Assembly (NCBI GenBank): GCA_016490735.1
Contig: JAEMWC010000125.1
Location: 908,501-972,500 of the forward strand
Source: Pachyseris speciosa
Taxonomy: Eukaryota > Cnidaria > Anthozoa > Scleractinia > Pachyseridae
Length of the DNA: 64,000 nucleotides
Direction of reading: 5' to 3'
Shown: positions 32,540 to 42,288 of the stretch, piece after piece
Layout: each line of letters starts with the position of its first letter
Numbering within the stretch: position 1 is the first letter of the stretch
The notes under the pieces: model-generated
What the model saw: only the letters and a program-made list of their open reading frames with translations
What the model was told of the DNA's origin: nothing
The model's database searches: none
Position numbers and translations under genes: made by a program

Positions 32540-32589
32540 GGAATCGCACGGGTAGTCGCGAGGTCACGGGTTCAAACCCCGTTGAAGTC
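32014..32589 (+). repeat. Three tRNA-like units in 251-252 bp tandem repeats, opposite orientation to 27884
   Basis: Units at 32014-32086, 32266-32338 and 32517-32589 each start GGCTTCATAG and carry GGTCACGGGTTCAAACCCCG (GGCTCAAACCCC in the first). The spacers are similar, with CGCAATTGCATAAATTGCG and CATATATGATTCATTTCATA. Compared with 27884-28182 the array is inverted, with the head-to-head turn near 31990. The units are conserved, including the poor anticodon arm, so they are repeats rather than working tRNA genes. Confidence 0.7.
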
Positions 32590-32654
32590 CTGAATTTTTT
32601 TTCAGGCTTCATTTCGCAATTGCATAAATTGCGTTCACAACTGCGAGGATCATT

Positions 32655-32840
32655 CTTCATTTGAGTTCTAGTATTGTTACTAAAACTATTCCACGCTCTT
32701 GTTGCCCTATAAAAGAAACCGCGCTGGGCAGCCGCTGTCCGGCATTTTGGCAGGTTTAGATCTTCACTGTTGCGGAGATTGTAAGCGTGCAAGACCTGAT
32801 TCGCCGATGCCAGCCAGGTCTTTGAGGATCCTACTCTTTA
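32655..32840 (-). pseudogene. LINE C-terminal fragment
   Basis: On the minus strand, MHAYNLRNSEDLNLPKCRTA followed by AQRGFFYRATRAWNS resembles the C-terminal YNLRNS..L..PRCRT...RSF..R....WNSLP pattern of Jockey/CR1-type LINE proteins. Only about 60 codons remain. Confidence 0.6.
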
Positions 32841-33020
32841 AGCCATGTCTGACATAGGCACAAGCCCCAGCGCCGGACTTCCCCATGCGATCCAGCCTGA
32901 ATATCTGGTAACCTTCAATCTCGACACTGATGTTGGTAATAGTCGAATTAAACCATGTCTCCGAGATCGTGAGAATATTTCTTCTCTAGCGCCATTTCGC
33001 TTATCTCGTGAAAGTGTTGT

Positions 33021-36000
33021 CGATGTGATGAAATAAAAGGTTCCATTGTTGAAGAAAATTATGGATCCAAGACACCTTTCATTTCGACAACTCAAGTTAT
33101 TGCCGATGGAAAACATAGTAGTCGAGAGATCCCCTTGAGTCTTGTATTTGAATTTTAAATGGCTCGCTATTTTCACATTTTTTTATCACCCCTAGGCAAC
33201 AGTCAATCTGCTGAAAGCTCATATCAGACCGACAACGGTCTGATATATTGAAATCTAATAAAATCATGATGTTTTTAAGTCAAAATCGCTTCAGAAAGTT
33301 ATGATGCTATTAATGACGGTGTTCCTTAATCGGTTCATATAATAAACAATTCAGCTCCTTTGCGGTTGGCGATATATCTTAGGCCGTTTCATGGTTTTAC
33401 TTTATTACGACGAAATACCTTTCACGAGTTCGAATTACAAATTTACCATTGCGCTCTTTAGAATGTTCAGTAAGGTCTTTTAGGAGTCACCATTCCTTTT
33501 AAGTCTATCTTCATTTGCTGGCATGCTCTTTTCGGACTCTTCCATTTAAGTCTTAAGACGAAATCCGCTAGAAAAACGAGCAATTTCAGGTTTTAGTGGA
33601 CAAAAATCTGGTACCAGAATAATTTTAAGTATTTTACAGTCATTTTTACATTTTCTTAAAGCTAAATACATAGGTAATTGCCTGAAATAACACCGAAAAC
33701 AATTTCCCATGGGAACGAGAGAAAATTAATTTCAAAGTTAGAGAACTTGTGCAAACACAGGCAAAATTTCATCATCAGTTTCATTTCACCAGTACTTTCA
33801 AGTGTTTCATACATTACTTCAACATTCGTTTTCGGCGTTTGGTGTTGCTAGAAATGATTTTTTTAGAAGATATTTAAAACAGTCGTACAGAAGTTTGCAA
33901 TACGATGAAAATAATCTTGGTACAAGGTTTTTGTCCACTTGTTACTCGAACTTCTGGTGGATTCCGTCTTAAACCTTCTGCATGTATTGAACAATATAGC
34001 TTTGTATGAAAGCTGCACGGTTACTAACTTTGCGCGGATAACCCCTGTTTTGGGATTATTTGTCAATTAAGGTTTATAACTACGTTTTTTCGTTTGACGC
34101 AGGTAAAAGAAACGTAAGCTTGATACTTTTGATGATGATTCGATGAAATGGCAGGCCGTATAAATCAATTGAGATCCTCACAGTTAAGACCTTTGTGTTT
34201 TGTTTCAACTGAATTCTCATTCCTAACCGTTGGTTAGCAAGCCCCATATTTTTCTAGCCTTGAAACAGACTGATCGAGACTTCGAGATCCGTTACAGTCT
34301 GACTACAATTTTCAGGGAGCCATTCACCTGCCCGGTGCAATATAATTAGTTTTATAAATAAATTGCCTTACTCCTGTGAGCGTGCAAGGGCGATTTAATT
34401 TAGCATTCACTTGCGTGTACTTCTCATTGGACTATTTTCTATCACTGCTGTACCAGAATTTCTTTTTAAAATGACATTTTTTAATTCAGGACGTAATGAC
34501 GGCTTAAGTTCTTGAGCTAGAACAGGTGGTAGATAGAGGAGGGACCTCTGTCTTTTAGTGTTTCTGTTTGGTCACTATGGGTCCGATCAGAGTAGTTCAG
34601 TTTTACTTTTTGGGCTAATAATTGTGTCGGTAGAAATATGCCCTCAGTTGCTCAAATGTTATTAGAGAACTCATTAAGGTTACTCAAATATCTAGTTAGC
34701 TCTCCGTTTATACTTATTGAGAGCCAAACAACGTCTGTTACCTCAAAAGAAGATCAACGCCATGTTTATTCATGAAATCCCTTGCGACACACATTTGTAA
34801 GTGACACTGACGAGATCGGGAAACTTTTTTAAAAGCAGAGAGACACACGCCAAAAACGTACGATTTGATGAAATAAAAGCAGGGCCCTTGCAGAGGGGGA
34901 GGGCCTCACTTCGAAGTCGGGAGTTCCGGGGGCATGTCCCCCCAGGTAAAATTTTTAAATTAAAGTCCTCTGAAATGGCTAGAAATGCGTTTAAAACTAA
35001 CATGGTTTGGTGAAAAATATACTTTCAGCAACAAAAAACGGTGTTTTAAAACAAGAATTTAATTGCCTTTTCGCTTAACTAATCATAACTGGCAATTAGT
35101 AACGTATCCACAAAGCTCAACTCAACATACGACCCGCCCCCCCCCCCCCCCCTCATCCCCTCCCCCTGTGCCGTTGGCGATAACAGTTTAGGTAACGCTG
35201 CTCGCGTCAACGTGTCGCGCAATGACTTTTTTCATCTCACGCTCTGAAATTAACATTTTCTTTGACGCTGATATCGTGGTAAAAAATAAAATGTAAATAA
35301 AACAAATGTAGTTTAGCATCGTCTATACTCTTATCGACAACGATATTTTTCATCACAGTGGTCATAATTTGCTGTGGACTCACGAGGCGCAGCCGAGTGA
35401 GTCCACAACATTTTGACCACTATGATGAAGAATATCATTGTCGATAAGAGTATGGACAACGCAAAACCACATTCGATTTAACAAATCCTGAATTCTCATT
35501 ATTTGTGTTGTATAGCAAGCCCCAAACTTTCCTTCGCCTTGAAACAAAAATCGAAATTGCGAAATCCGTCACAGTTGGACTACAACGTTCAGGGAGACAT
35601 TCGCCTGTCCGGTGCAATATAATTAGTTTTGTAAATAAATTACCTTTAGTGCGAGTGCCACCTGCAATACAATAATCCGTACCTTTTTGCCCACTTATTT
35701 GTGATGCGTTTTCTTGCTTCTCGGTTAAATTCTGCCAGTATTAAGGGCTCACATTCACTTCGGCGCTGAACATTTTTCGATATAAAGTATATATTTCAAC
35801 GGTCCTTCAATTAACACATTGTTGGGAAAGAAAGTTTGGTTGGCTCGGCAACCTATTAAAACATGAGAAGCGTTTATTGAAAAGGAAACGCCTATTTCTG
35901 TTGGCTGCATTAGAAAAATGAGGCAGTCGATACGATTGGAGATAATGACATTCTTGTTTTGTGTGGCGTTTATCTGCGCCAAAATTCAAGTCTGTGATCG

Positions 36001-36440
36001 AACATAAGAGGCGACAATTCACGATAATTTCCCTTGCAACATAACAAATGCAACATCCATGGTCGCGGGACAGCCGAGGCGTACCAGGAACAGGAATCTG
36101 AGTAGAGCGTTCGTTGGAAGTTCTCGACAATTCCAAATGGATGGGGTGTGCTGCCGAGGCCTTCAAACTCTGACCCTGTTTAAGGCAAAATCCGTTCATT
36201 TCGATGCCCCTGTTTAAGAAAAGAGACCTTCATTCGCGACCATGTTTTATTTTACTTCACATACAGAAAGATTTTTTATTAAATTATTTTTTGAATTATC
36301 CAGTTCCAGCACCTGTAGACCGCGCACCGCTAACGTTCACACCTCGTTCAAGGTTTCCGCTCCAGAAATACACCCTGCTCAAGATGCTAAATACAAAATT
36401 AGATACCCTGTTTAAGATTCAAGAGCATGAAAAAGGGACT
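33021..36440. repeat. Block D copy 1, second part, and tail of unit A
   Basis: This is collinear with 54766-58040. It holds a CCCCCTCATCCCC run (35131-35160), the foldback at 35321-35460 and the half-length foldback relative at 34370-34600. The segment GTGCAATATAATTAGTTTT occurs twice within it (about 34336 and 35612). No coding sequence is convincing. Confidence 0.6.
35321..35460. mobile_element. Foldback hairpin (CTCTTATCGACAACGATAT)
   Basis: TACTCTTATCGACAACGATA at the left pairs with its complement at the right (ATCATTGTCGATAAGAGTAT). CATCACAGTGGTCA / TGACCACTATGATG also pair, around an ACTCACGAGGC loop region. A matching copy is at 56915-57050. Confidence 0.65.
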
Positions 36441-36486
36441 GTTTATTCCTTGCCGTACTTCTTATTCTCCACCCAACTCAATCAAC

Positions 36487-36655
36487 AGTGTAGTCTCTGT
36501 AGTTGGTGTAGTTCGTGTAGTTGCTGTAGTTGCTATAGTTTCTGTAGCTAGTGTAGTTGGTGTAGTTTCTGTAGTTGCTGTAGTTGGTGTAGTTCATGTA
36601 GTCACTGTAGTTGCTGTAGTTGGTGTAGTTGCTGTAGTTGGTGAAGTTAGTGAGC
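36487..36655. repeat. GTAGTTGCTGTAGTTGGT-type minisatellite, short copy
   Basis: It has the same hexamer mix as 17388-17752 but is less than half the length, with the same flanks, so the array changed length after duplication. Confidence 0.85.
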
Positions 36656-37436
36656 GCAGCGAACGAGTGAGTTTTGCAAAGTTTTGCAACGAGTGAATTA
36701 AAATCCCCCAGTACAAAGCACTTTCTATGCTGCAATTTGTTTATTATACATATAACGAGAATTAAACATATACTTGAAATCAGTTTTATTTTTCCCGATA
36801 CCATAAGCTTACATACAGAACAGCCAAAAATTCAAGACTGATCTAAAAGGCCGTTTTTAATAAAAAGACAAATCCGGTTTCCAGTCCAGTAACAAGTAGA
36901 CAAAGAGCCTACACAAGCTCAAATATCAGTTCCCATTCAGAATAAGTGAAAAATACCGAAGAATTCGTAAATACAAAGTGTAATATCTTTTCGCTTGTCC
37001 CTAATCATTGTCAGATTCAATCATGTAATGGCGGCGCTTCGCGCTGTACAAAGACAAATTTTGACTCTGTGAACTTACTCTGTTTATTGAAATGCTTAAT
37101 GTTCCTCTTTGAATGTTCGCCCCCTTGTTTTTGTTTGATTACGTCTCGATAAAATCATCTGACGGTAAATCCAGTGGAACAAAACGGGAAGCCGAAGCCA
37201 TGCTTTCAGAACACAAACTTGGGGCGAGCGCTGAGTTGAAGCCCACGTTTCTCGGAAGCCATTTGATTCCTTTGCTCTTATTGGCTTAGTGGTTCTACTC
37301 TGGACGGTCATTGGTTATATTTTCACACGTGAGGAATGCTGTACGCGAAGGTGAATGGACTAATCGGTTCAGTTTTCACATTTGAAAATATAGCACATAC
37401 AGAATTCTATTTGCAGGGTTTATTGCCTAAAGTTCT

Positions 37437-37438
<2 letters not shown>

Positions 37439-37516
<78 letters not shown>
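37439..37516. repeat. (TA)n microsatellite at the PLE insertion point
   Basis: About 39 TA units. Unit A has only a short TATATATATAAT here (18538-18549), so the run marks the 5' edge of the PLE insertion. Confidence 0.9.
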
Positions 37517-37520
<4 letters not shown>

Positions 37521-37552
37521 ATCAAGTACTTTTAGAAAGGAGAAGGAAGAAA

Positions 37553-40309
37553 TTGGGTGAATTACTGACTGGTAGTGCTTTGGTTGGAGTGGAGGAACCG
37601 GATGTTGAGGGGGATTGGGAGCTGAGTGCAATCGGTGTAGAGAGTGGGGATCGAATGGTGAGTGGTCCCTCAAGGGAGGAAATCGAGAACTTTGTATCTA
37701 CAATTAGGCAGGGTGTAGGGATGGGGGATGTTGACGACATTGATAGGGGGATAGAGGTGGAAGACTTGACGCCAGAAGAGAATTTAGCTGGTGTGAATCC
37801 TCTACCAGTGGACTGTCCACTATTACTAGTGGATTTGAGGGAAATCAGCAGTGACATAAACAGTGTATTGGAGGCAATGCACGGGGAGGCGGAAGGTAGT
37901 CTGCGGAATGAATTACAGGATAATGTGGTTAGGACAGTGGGGGAAACGTCAGCAGGTAGTAATATAGGAGTTGAAAGAGAACGTAACGAGTTACCGGCAA
38001 GGCGGTTTGGAATGAGTACGGATGCAGGGCTAGATACTGGCAATCATACTGTTGTCAATCTTTCGAAGAGACTACTTACGGAAGCGGAAATATCTCTTTT
38101 GTCTAAGGGATTGAAATTTTGCCCTATGCCGGAAAAGATTGATGTTTACAATCTTCGGAAGGACATAAGAGATTATATCAGACGGATTAGGTTACGTGAG
38201 TATTTTTATTCTGAAGATGAAGTTGATGGGGACTTTTCAGATAAGCCAGCGTTCAGAAATAAGTCAAAATGGTGTCCGGAGAAGAACAGGGAAATAGCCA
38301 TAGAGGCGTACGTGGACGCTGTTGAAAAGGCGATTTTAGGGTACGATTTGGATAAAACATATCGGCGTAATATAACAAGGGATGAACAGAGGGCGCTGGA
38401 GAATTTGAGGAGTTATGAAGATATAATCATAAAGCAAGCAGATAAAGGTTCTGCGGTCGTTGTAATGGATAGGGACGCATATATAGAAGAAACCATGCGA
38501 CAGCTAGATGATTCGGAAGTATATACGTTATTGGATAGAGATCCTACTCGGGACATGATGAAAGAGATCAATACGAAAATAAATGAGTGTTACAGCAAAG
38601 GGAATATTGATGAGAAAACGCGAGATTATCTTTTGGCGTCTGAAGATGTGAAGCCTGGTAGGTTTTACCTTTTACCGAAGATACATAAACAGGGTTGTCC
38701 AGGTAGACCAGTGATTTCTGGATGCAACACTCCTACAGAGAAGATCTCTGAATTTGTGGACCATAAAGTACGACCATTAGTGCAAGGGATAGAGTCATAC
38801 ATCAAAGACACCAATGATTTTCTAAAGAAGTTAGGAGAGCTGGGGAGGCTGCCGGAGGGGTCCATTTTGTGTACAGTTGATGTGGTTGGCCTGTACCCCC
38901 ACATTCCACATGATGAAGGTGTGGCAGCTTTGAGGGAAGCGTTACTGAAATTCGATGGTTTCAATGAGGGTGATTGGGAGGGATCATTGAATGAGGACGT
39001 AGTCACTTTTACAGATTTGGTGTTGAGAAATAACAACTTTGAATTCAATGGCAAACATTATCTACAAAAGCTAGGAACAGCGATAGGAACAAGAATGGCT
39101 CCTTCATATGCAAATATCTTTATGGATAATTTGGAAAGACGTCTACTTCGGGATGCAGAAGTCAAGCCCTATATTTGGTGGAGATACATTGATGATATAT
39201 TTATCATATGGACGGAGGGTGAAAGGAAGTTGGAGGAATTTATAAAATATTTAAAAAAAGCCCATAACACGATCAAATTTACTTCAAAGTGTTCTGTGAA
39301 TGAAATAGAATTTTTAGATGTTAGGGTGATCAACAAGTCAGGTGTATTGGAGACGGACGTATTTGTTAAACCAACGGACAGTCACCAATATTTACATTAC
39401 AGTTCCTGTCATCCGGGTGCCTGTAAGAAGAGCATACCGTATGCTCAAGCGATGCGATTGCGTAGGATTTGTTCCAAGCCCTATTTTTTTGAGAAGCGGG
39501 CGGAGAATTTGGTGGAATACTTAATTGAAAGGGGTCATCAGAGGAACTTCGTGGAAAAACAAATCGGGAGAGTCAGGCGTATGACCAGAGAAGAGGCTTT
39601 TAGAAGTAAACAGCAAACACGCAGTGCAAAAACACCTTTCGTGGTAACTTACCATCCTGGCTTGCCGAACATAAGTAAAATACTCAGAGAGCTACATCCC
39701 ATTTTGAAGTCATCGGATCGATGTAAAAAAGCCATCAAGGATATCCCTTTGGTGGCATTCAGAAAACCTAAAAGTTTGGGGGACTACCTGGTGCGTGCGA
39801 AGATAAATAGCCGTGGTTCTGCAGAAAATGAGCGAGGAACGTGTAAATGTAAATCAAGTCGATGTGAAGTCTGTAGGTATTTAGAGGAAAAGGACTGTTT
39901 TGTGTGTACTCATAATGACAGGAAGTACTCTATTAACTATAGTCTTGATTGTAACTCAAGTAATGTGGTTTACTTGATCACATGTAAGAGGTGTTCAGTA
40001 CAGTATGTGGGGTCCACTGTTACAAAGTTTAGAATAAGGTTTAACAACCATAAATCCAGAATAAGACGCCATGCAAGATTGAATGAGGCACAGCGGGAGA
40101 ATGACGACCTACTGTATAAACACTTTTGGAGTGATGGACATAGCGGTTTGGATGATATGAACATTCAGTTGATAGACAGGGTCAATGGGGAAGAGGAGCT
40201 GAGGGATAAGGAGGGCCAATGGGCATATAAGCTTAATACTTTGAGTCCTTATGGTCTTAATGACAATGACTTTTTCTTCGGTCAGAACAGGCGTTCCAGA
40301 CGCACGTAA
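37553..40309 (+). CDS. PLE reverse transcriptase with C-terminal GIY-YIG endonuclease
   Basis: The frame is open for 918 codons. RT motifs appear as VDVVGLYPHIPHDEG (about residue 443, first catalytic Asp), GTAIGTRMAPSYANIFM (about 508, characteristic of PLE RTs) and WRYIDDIFIIW (about 543, the catalytic Asp pair), then IEFLDVRV. A cysteine-rich link CKCKSSRCEVC lies near residue 765. The GIY-YIG endonuclease follows from about 804 (VVYLITCKRCSVQYVGST, then RFNNHKSRIRRH). The protein would nick target DNA and reverse transcribe the element RNA. The listed start is TTG and the frame is open upstream through the TA run, so the true N-terminus is uncertain and possibly lost. No inactivating change is seen, so this may be a recently active copy. 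Confidence 0.93.
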   Translation: MGELLTGSALVGVEEPDVEGDWELSAIGVESGDRMVSGPSREEIENFVSTIRQGVGMGDVDDIDRGIEVEDLTPEENLAGVNPLPVDCPLLLVDLREISSDINSVLEAMHGEAEGSLRNELQDNVVRTVGETSAGSNIGVERERNELPARRFGMSTDAGLDTGNHTVVNLSKRLLTEAEISLLSKGLKFCPMPEKIDVYNLRKDIRDYIRRIRLREYFYSEDEVDGDFSDKPAFRNKSKWCPEKNREIAIEAYVDAVEKAILGYDLDKTYRRNITRDEQRALENLRSYEDIIIKQADKGSAVVVMDRDAYIEETMRQLDDSEVYTLLDRDPTRDMMKEINTKINECYSKGNIDEKTRDYLLASEDVKPGRFYLLPKIHKQGCPGRPVISGCNTPTEKISEFVDHKVRPLVQGIESYIKDTNDFLKKLGELGRLPEGSILCTVDVVGLYPHIPHDEGVAALREALLKFDGFNEGDWEGSLNEDVVTFTDLVLRNNNFEFNGKHYLQKLGTAIGTRMAPSYANIFMDNLERRLLRDAEVKPYIWWRYIDDIFIIWTEGERKLEEFIKYLKKAHNTIKFTSKCSVNEIEFLDVRVINKSGVLETDVFVKPTDSHQYLHYSSCHPGACKKSIPYAQAMRLRRICSKPYFFEKRAENLVEYLIERGHQRNFVEKQIGRVRRMTREEAFRSKQQTRSAKTPFVVTYHPGLPNISKILRELHPILKSSDRCKKAIKDIPLVAFRKPKSLGDYLVRAKINSRGSAENERGTCKCKSSRCEVCRYLEEKDCFVCTHNDRKYSINYSLDCNSSNVVYLITCKRCSVQYVGSTVTKFRIRFNNHKSRIRRHARLNEAQRENDDLLYKHFWSDGHSGLDDMNIQLIDRVNGEEELRDKEGQWAYKLNTLSPYGLNDNDFFFGQNRRSRRT

Positions 40310-40431
40310 TTTGTTGATGGTTTATAATGGCATTATGCGCGCGGGGAGGAGATCGTTTGTTGATGCGCGCGCGCGAGGCTGTTTAAGTTTACACTTTTAA
40401 AAGTAGTATGACGTGTGCGGTGGTAACTGTA

Positions 40432-40480
40432 ATTTTACCCTGATGAAGACCACTTTATGTGGTCGAAATATAGGTGTGGA
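40432..40480 (+). ncRNA. Hammerhead ribozyme motif in PLE 3' region (copy 1)
   Basis: The conserved core CTGATGA (40440-40446) is followed by a perfect stem II (GACCAC-TTTAT-GTGGTC), then GAAA (40465-40468), TATA and GGTG. Stem I is TACC/GGTG (one wobble pair). Stem III is only the two-base-pair self-pairing ATAT, with cleavage expected after the A at 40472. Minimal stem III is known for PLE hammerheads. Confidence 0.8.
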
Positions 40481-40873
40481 ACAAAACATGTGGGTTATCT
40501 TCATTTGTGATTGTGGATGTTTCTTCATGAAGATTAACTGTTTGTGACTGATGCTTGTGTGTACGCTAGCTGATGTGAGACGCTAATACGAGACTTAAAG
40601 CTGCTCGCGCGCTGTAAAGCGCGCGCGTTACATATAAGTGAAGCAATGAGAGCGATATTAAAATAAATCCCTTCGAGGATTCCTACTACAGAAAAAATCA
40701 TCACTATCACTGTAGTAGGAATCCTCGAAGGGATTTATTTTAATATCGCTCTCATTGCTTCACTTATATGTAACGCGCGCGCTTTACAGCGCGCGAGCAG
40801 CTTTAAGTCTCGTATTAGCGTCTCACATCAGCTAGCGTATATCTTATAACGGTTTTAACCGCTTTCACATCAG

Positions 40874-40915
40874 TTGCCCTGATGAAGTCTTTTAATAAAG
40901 ACGAAATATTGGCAA
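40874..40915 (+). ncRNA. Hammerhead ribozyme motif (copy 2)
   Basis: Stem I TTGCC/GGCAA (40874-40878 with 40911-40915), core CTGATGA (40879-40885), stem II GTCTTT-TAAT-AAAGAC, GAAA (40903-40906), then TATT with cleavage expected after 40910. All core bases are present. Confidence 0.85.
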
Positions 40916-40991
40916 AGTCGTATTTTCCAGTTCTTGGCTATTATTTTAATTCGTCTGGAGACACAACCACGACAGTGGATGTTTTTGACAT

Positions 40992-41065
<74 letters not shown>

Positions 41066-41141
41066 ATGTCAAAAACATCCACTGTCGTGGTTGTGTCTCC
41101 AGACGAATTAAAATAATAGCCAAGAACTGGAAAATACGACT

Positions 41142-41183
41142 TTGCCAATATTTCGTCTCCATCAAAAGACTTCATCAGGGCAA
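41142..41183 (-). ncRNA. Hammerhead ribozyme motif (copy 3, minus strand)
   Basis: Read on the minus strand: TTGCC, CTGATGA, stem II GTCTTT-TGAT-GGAGAC (two G-T pairs), GAAA, TATT, GGCAA. It is the inverted partner of copy 2 across the TA run. Confidence 0.85.
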
Positions 41184-41313
41184 CTGATGTGAAAGCGGTT
41201 AAAACCGTTATAAGATATACGCTAGCTGATGTGAGACGCTAATACGAGACTTAAAGCTGCTCGCGCGCTGTAAAGCGCGCGCGTTACATATAAGTGAAGC
41301 AATGAGAGCGATA

Positions 41314-41530
41314 TTAAAATAAATCCCTTCGAGGATTCCTACTACAGAAAAAATCATCACTATTAAGACCCAGTGGATAAATACATCGAAGACGGTATGC
41401 CCACTGGGCCTCCCTATCCCTAAGATATTCCTCACTTGAACACTTGTCTATTAACTGTATTCTAACATCACTCAAACCATGATGGTCTGCCTGATTGAAA
41501 TGCCTGTATAAAAAAGACGATGTTATAAAG
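41314..41530 (-). pseudogene. PLE GIY-YIG C-terminus fragment (second PLE family), minus strand
   Basis: The minus frame reads HFNQADHHGLSDVRIQLIDK, then LRDREAQWAYRLRC and LGLNSDDFF. It aligns by eye with the last 60 residues of the 918-residue PLE protein (HFWSDGHSGLDDMNIQLIDR, LRDKEGQWAYKLNT, YGLNDNDFFF) but is clearly a different family. Only the C-terminal end is present. Confidence 0.8.
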
Positions 41531-41534
41531 ACGA

Positions 41535-41737
41535 TGTTATATACAGGCATTTCAATCAGGCAGACCATCATGGTTTGAGTGATGTTAGAATACAGTTAAT
41601 AGACAAGTGTTCAAGTGAGGAATATCTTAGGGATAGGGAGGCCCAGTGGGCATACCGTCTTCGATGTATTTATCCACTGGGTCTTAATAGTGATGATTTT
41701 TTCTGTAGTAGGAATCCTCGAAGGGATTTATTTTAAT
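41535..41737 (+). pseudogene. PLE GIY-YIG C-terminus fragment (second PLE family), plus strand
   Basis: This is an exact inverted copy of 41314-41530, reading the same peptide on the plus strand and ending at the stop near 41735. Its own 3' flank carries hammerhead copy 4. Together the two form a head-to-head pair. Confidence 0.8.
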
Positions 41738-41866
41738 ATCGCTCTCATTGCTTCACTTATATGTAACGCGCGCGCTTTACAGCGCGCGAGCAGCTTTAAG
41801 TCTCGTATTAGCGTCTCACATCAGCTAGCGTATATCTTATAACGGTTTTAACCGCTTTCACATCAG

Positions 41867-41908
41867 TTGCCCTGATGAAGTCTTTTGATGGAGACGAAAT
41901 ATTGGCAA
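41867..41908 (+). ncRNA. Hammerhead ribozyme motif (copy 4)
   Basis: TTGCC (41867-41871), CTGATGA (41872-41878), stem II GTCTTT-TGAT-GGAGAC, GAAA (41896-41899), TATT, GGCAA (41904-41908). Its sequence matches copy 3. It lies about 25 bases before a (TA)n run that ends the PLE complex. Confidence 0.85.
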
Positions 41909-41931
41909 AGTCGTATTTTCCAGTTCTTGGC

Positions 41932-41982
<51 letters not shown>

Positions 41983-42150
41983 AGTAAGGTAGGGAGGGGA
42001 TATATTAGCAACTGATTGCCTTAATTACTTAGGATCATCAGCCTATTCCCGTTTGGATGGCGATTCATTAGCGATTTCTGAGAAATACAAACAGTGAGAC
42101 AAGGTTAATTTGGGAACAGAAATCATCAACTAAGTAATTAAGTGAAAATG

Positions 42151-42205
42151 TGGCTCAGCCAGGAATCGAACCTGGGTCTCCAGATTACCGGTCGGATGCC
42201 TTAAC
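42151..42205 (-). repeat. SINE tRNA-like head, truncated (left arm)
   Basis: Complement of the 3' two-thirds of the tRNA-like sequence at 42217-42288, ending at GTTAAGG. The acceptor and D arm 5' side are missing. Confidence 0.75.
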
Positions 42206-42216
42206 CCAGTGTGGTT

Positions 42217-42288
42217 GGTTCAGTGGCCTAGTGGTTAAGGCATCCGACCGGTAATCTGGAGACCCAGGTTCGATTCCTGGCTGAGCCA
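42217..42288 (+). repeat. SINE tRNA-like head (right arm), near-complete cloverleaf
   Basis: Acceptor GGTTCAG pairs with CTGAGCC (one wobble), D stem GCC/GGC, T arm CCAGG-TTCGATT-CCTGG is perfect, and TGGCCTAGTGG fits an A box. The anticodon stem TCCGA/CTGGA is imperfect; the loop CCGGTAA would give GGT (Thr). Because it is fused to a repeated body and duplicated, I read it as a SINE promoter rather than a tRNA gene. Confidence 0.7.

Larger units (their letters stand above)
17333..36440. repeat. Duplication unit A (about 19.1 kb)
   Basis: From GTTTATNCCTTGCCGTACTT onward this unit is similar, segment by segment and in the same order, to 36441-58040. Its own insertions are the tRNA-like array plus the palindromic element at 26836-33020 and unit-specific sequence at 21490-23500. 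It contains the first sulfotransferase gene. Tandem segmental duplication is the direct reading. A haplotype duplication made by assembly is an alternative. Confidence 0.8.
37517..40560 (+). mobile_element. Penelope-like retroelement (PLE) with GIY-YIG endonuclease
   Basis: The element begins at the (TA)n run and carries one open frame (37553-40309) and a 3' region with a hammerhead ribozyme motif (40432-40480). Its 3' end passes into a set of palindromic PLE-type 3' ends up to 41940. It interrupts family X sequence of unit B. The 5' end may be truncated, since no 5' pLTR with a ribozyme is visible. Confidence 0.85.
40554..41940. repeat. Nested palindromes of PLE 3' ends around (TA)n
   Basis: Three palindrome centres are visible: about 40700, between CTACTACAG arms; about 41028, in a 67-base TA run; and about 41525, between AAAGACGATGTTATA copies. 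Each arm is made of the same modules: GCTAGCTGATGTGAGACGCT, the GCGCGCGCTTTACAGCGCGC hairpin, AATCCCTTCGAGGATTCC and the hammerhead segment. The arms are nearly perfect. Confidence 0.85.

Noticed and set aside
32014..32589. Cluster of tRNA genes
   Set aside because: A and B boxes are present but no anticodon stem forms, and the units are part of a 250-bp tandem repeat.
38665..39054. Minus-strand frame of 129 codons inside the PLE gene, and 37522-38043 minus
   Set aside because: They are antisense shadows of the PLE protein, which has all RT and GIY-YIG motifs on the plus strand.
40870..41187. Open frames of about 100 codons with Ile-Tyr repeats on both strands
   Set aside because: They run through the (TA)n centre of a palindrome. 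The same peptide on both strands follows from the inverted arms, not from a gene.
42217..42288. Functional tRNA gene
   Set aside because: Acceptor and T stems pair, but the anticodon stem is imperfect and the unit is fused to a repeated body present in inverted and truncated copies, which marks a SINE.
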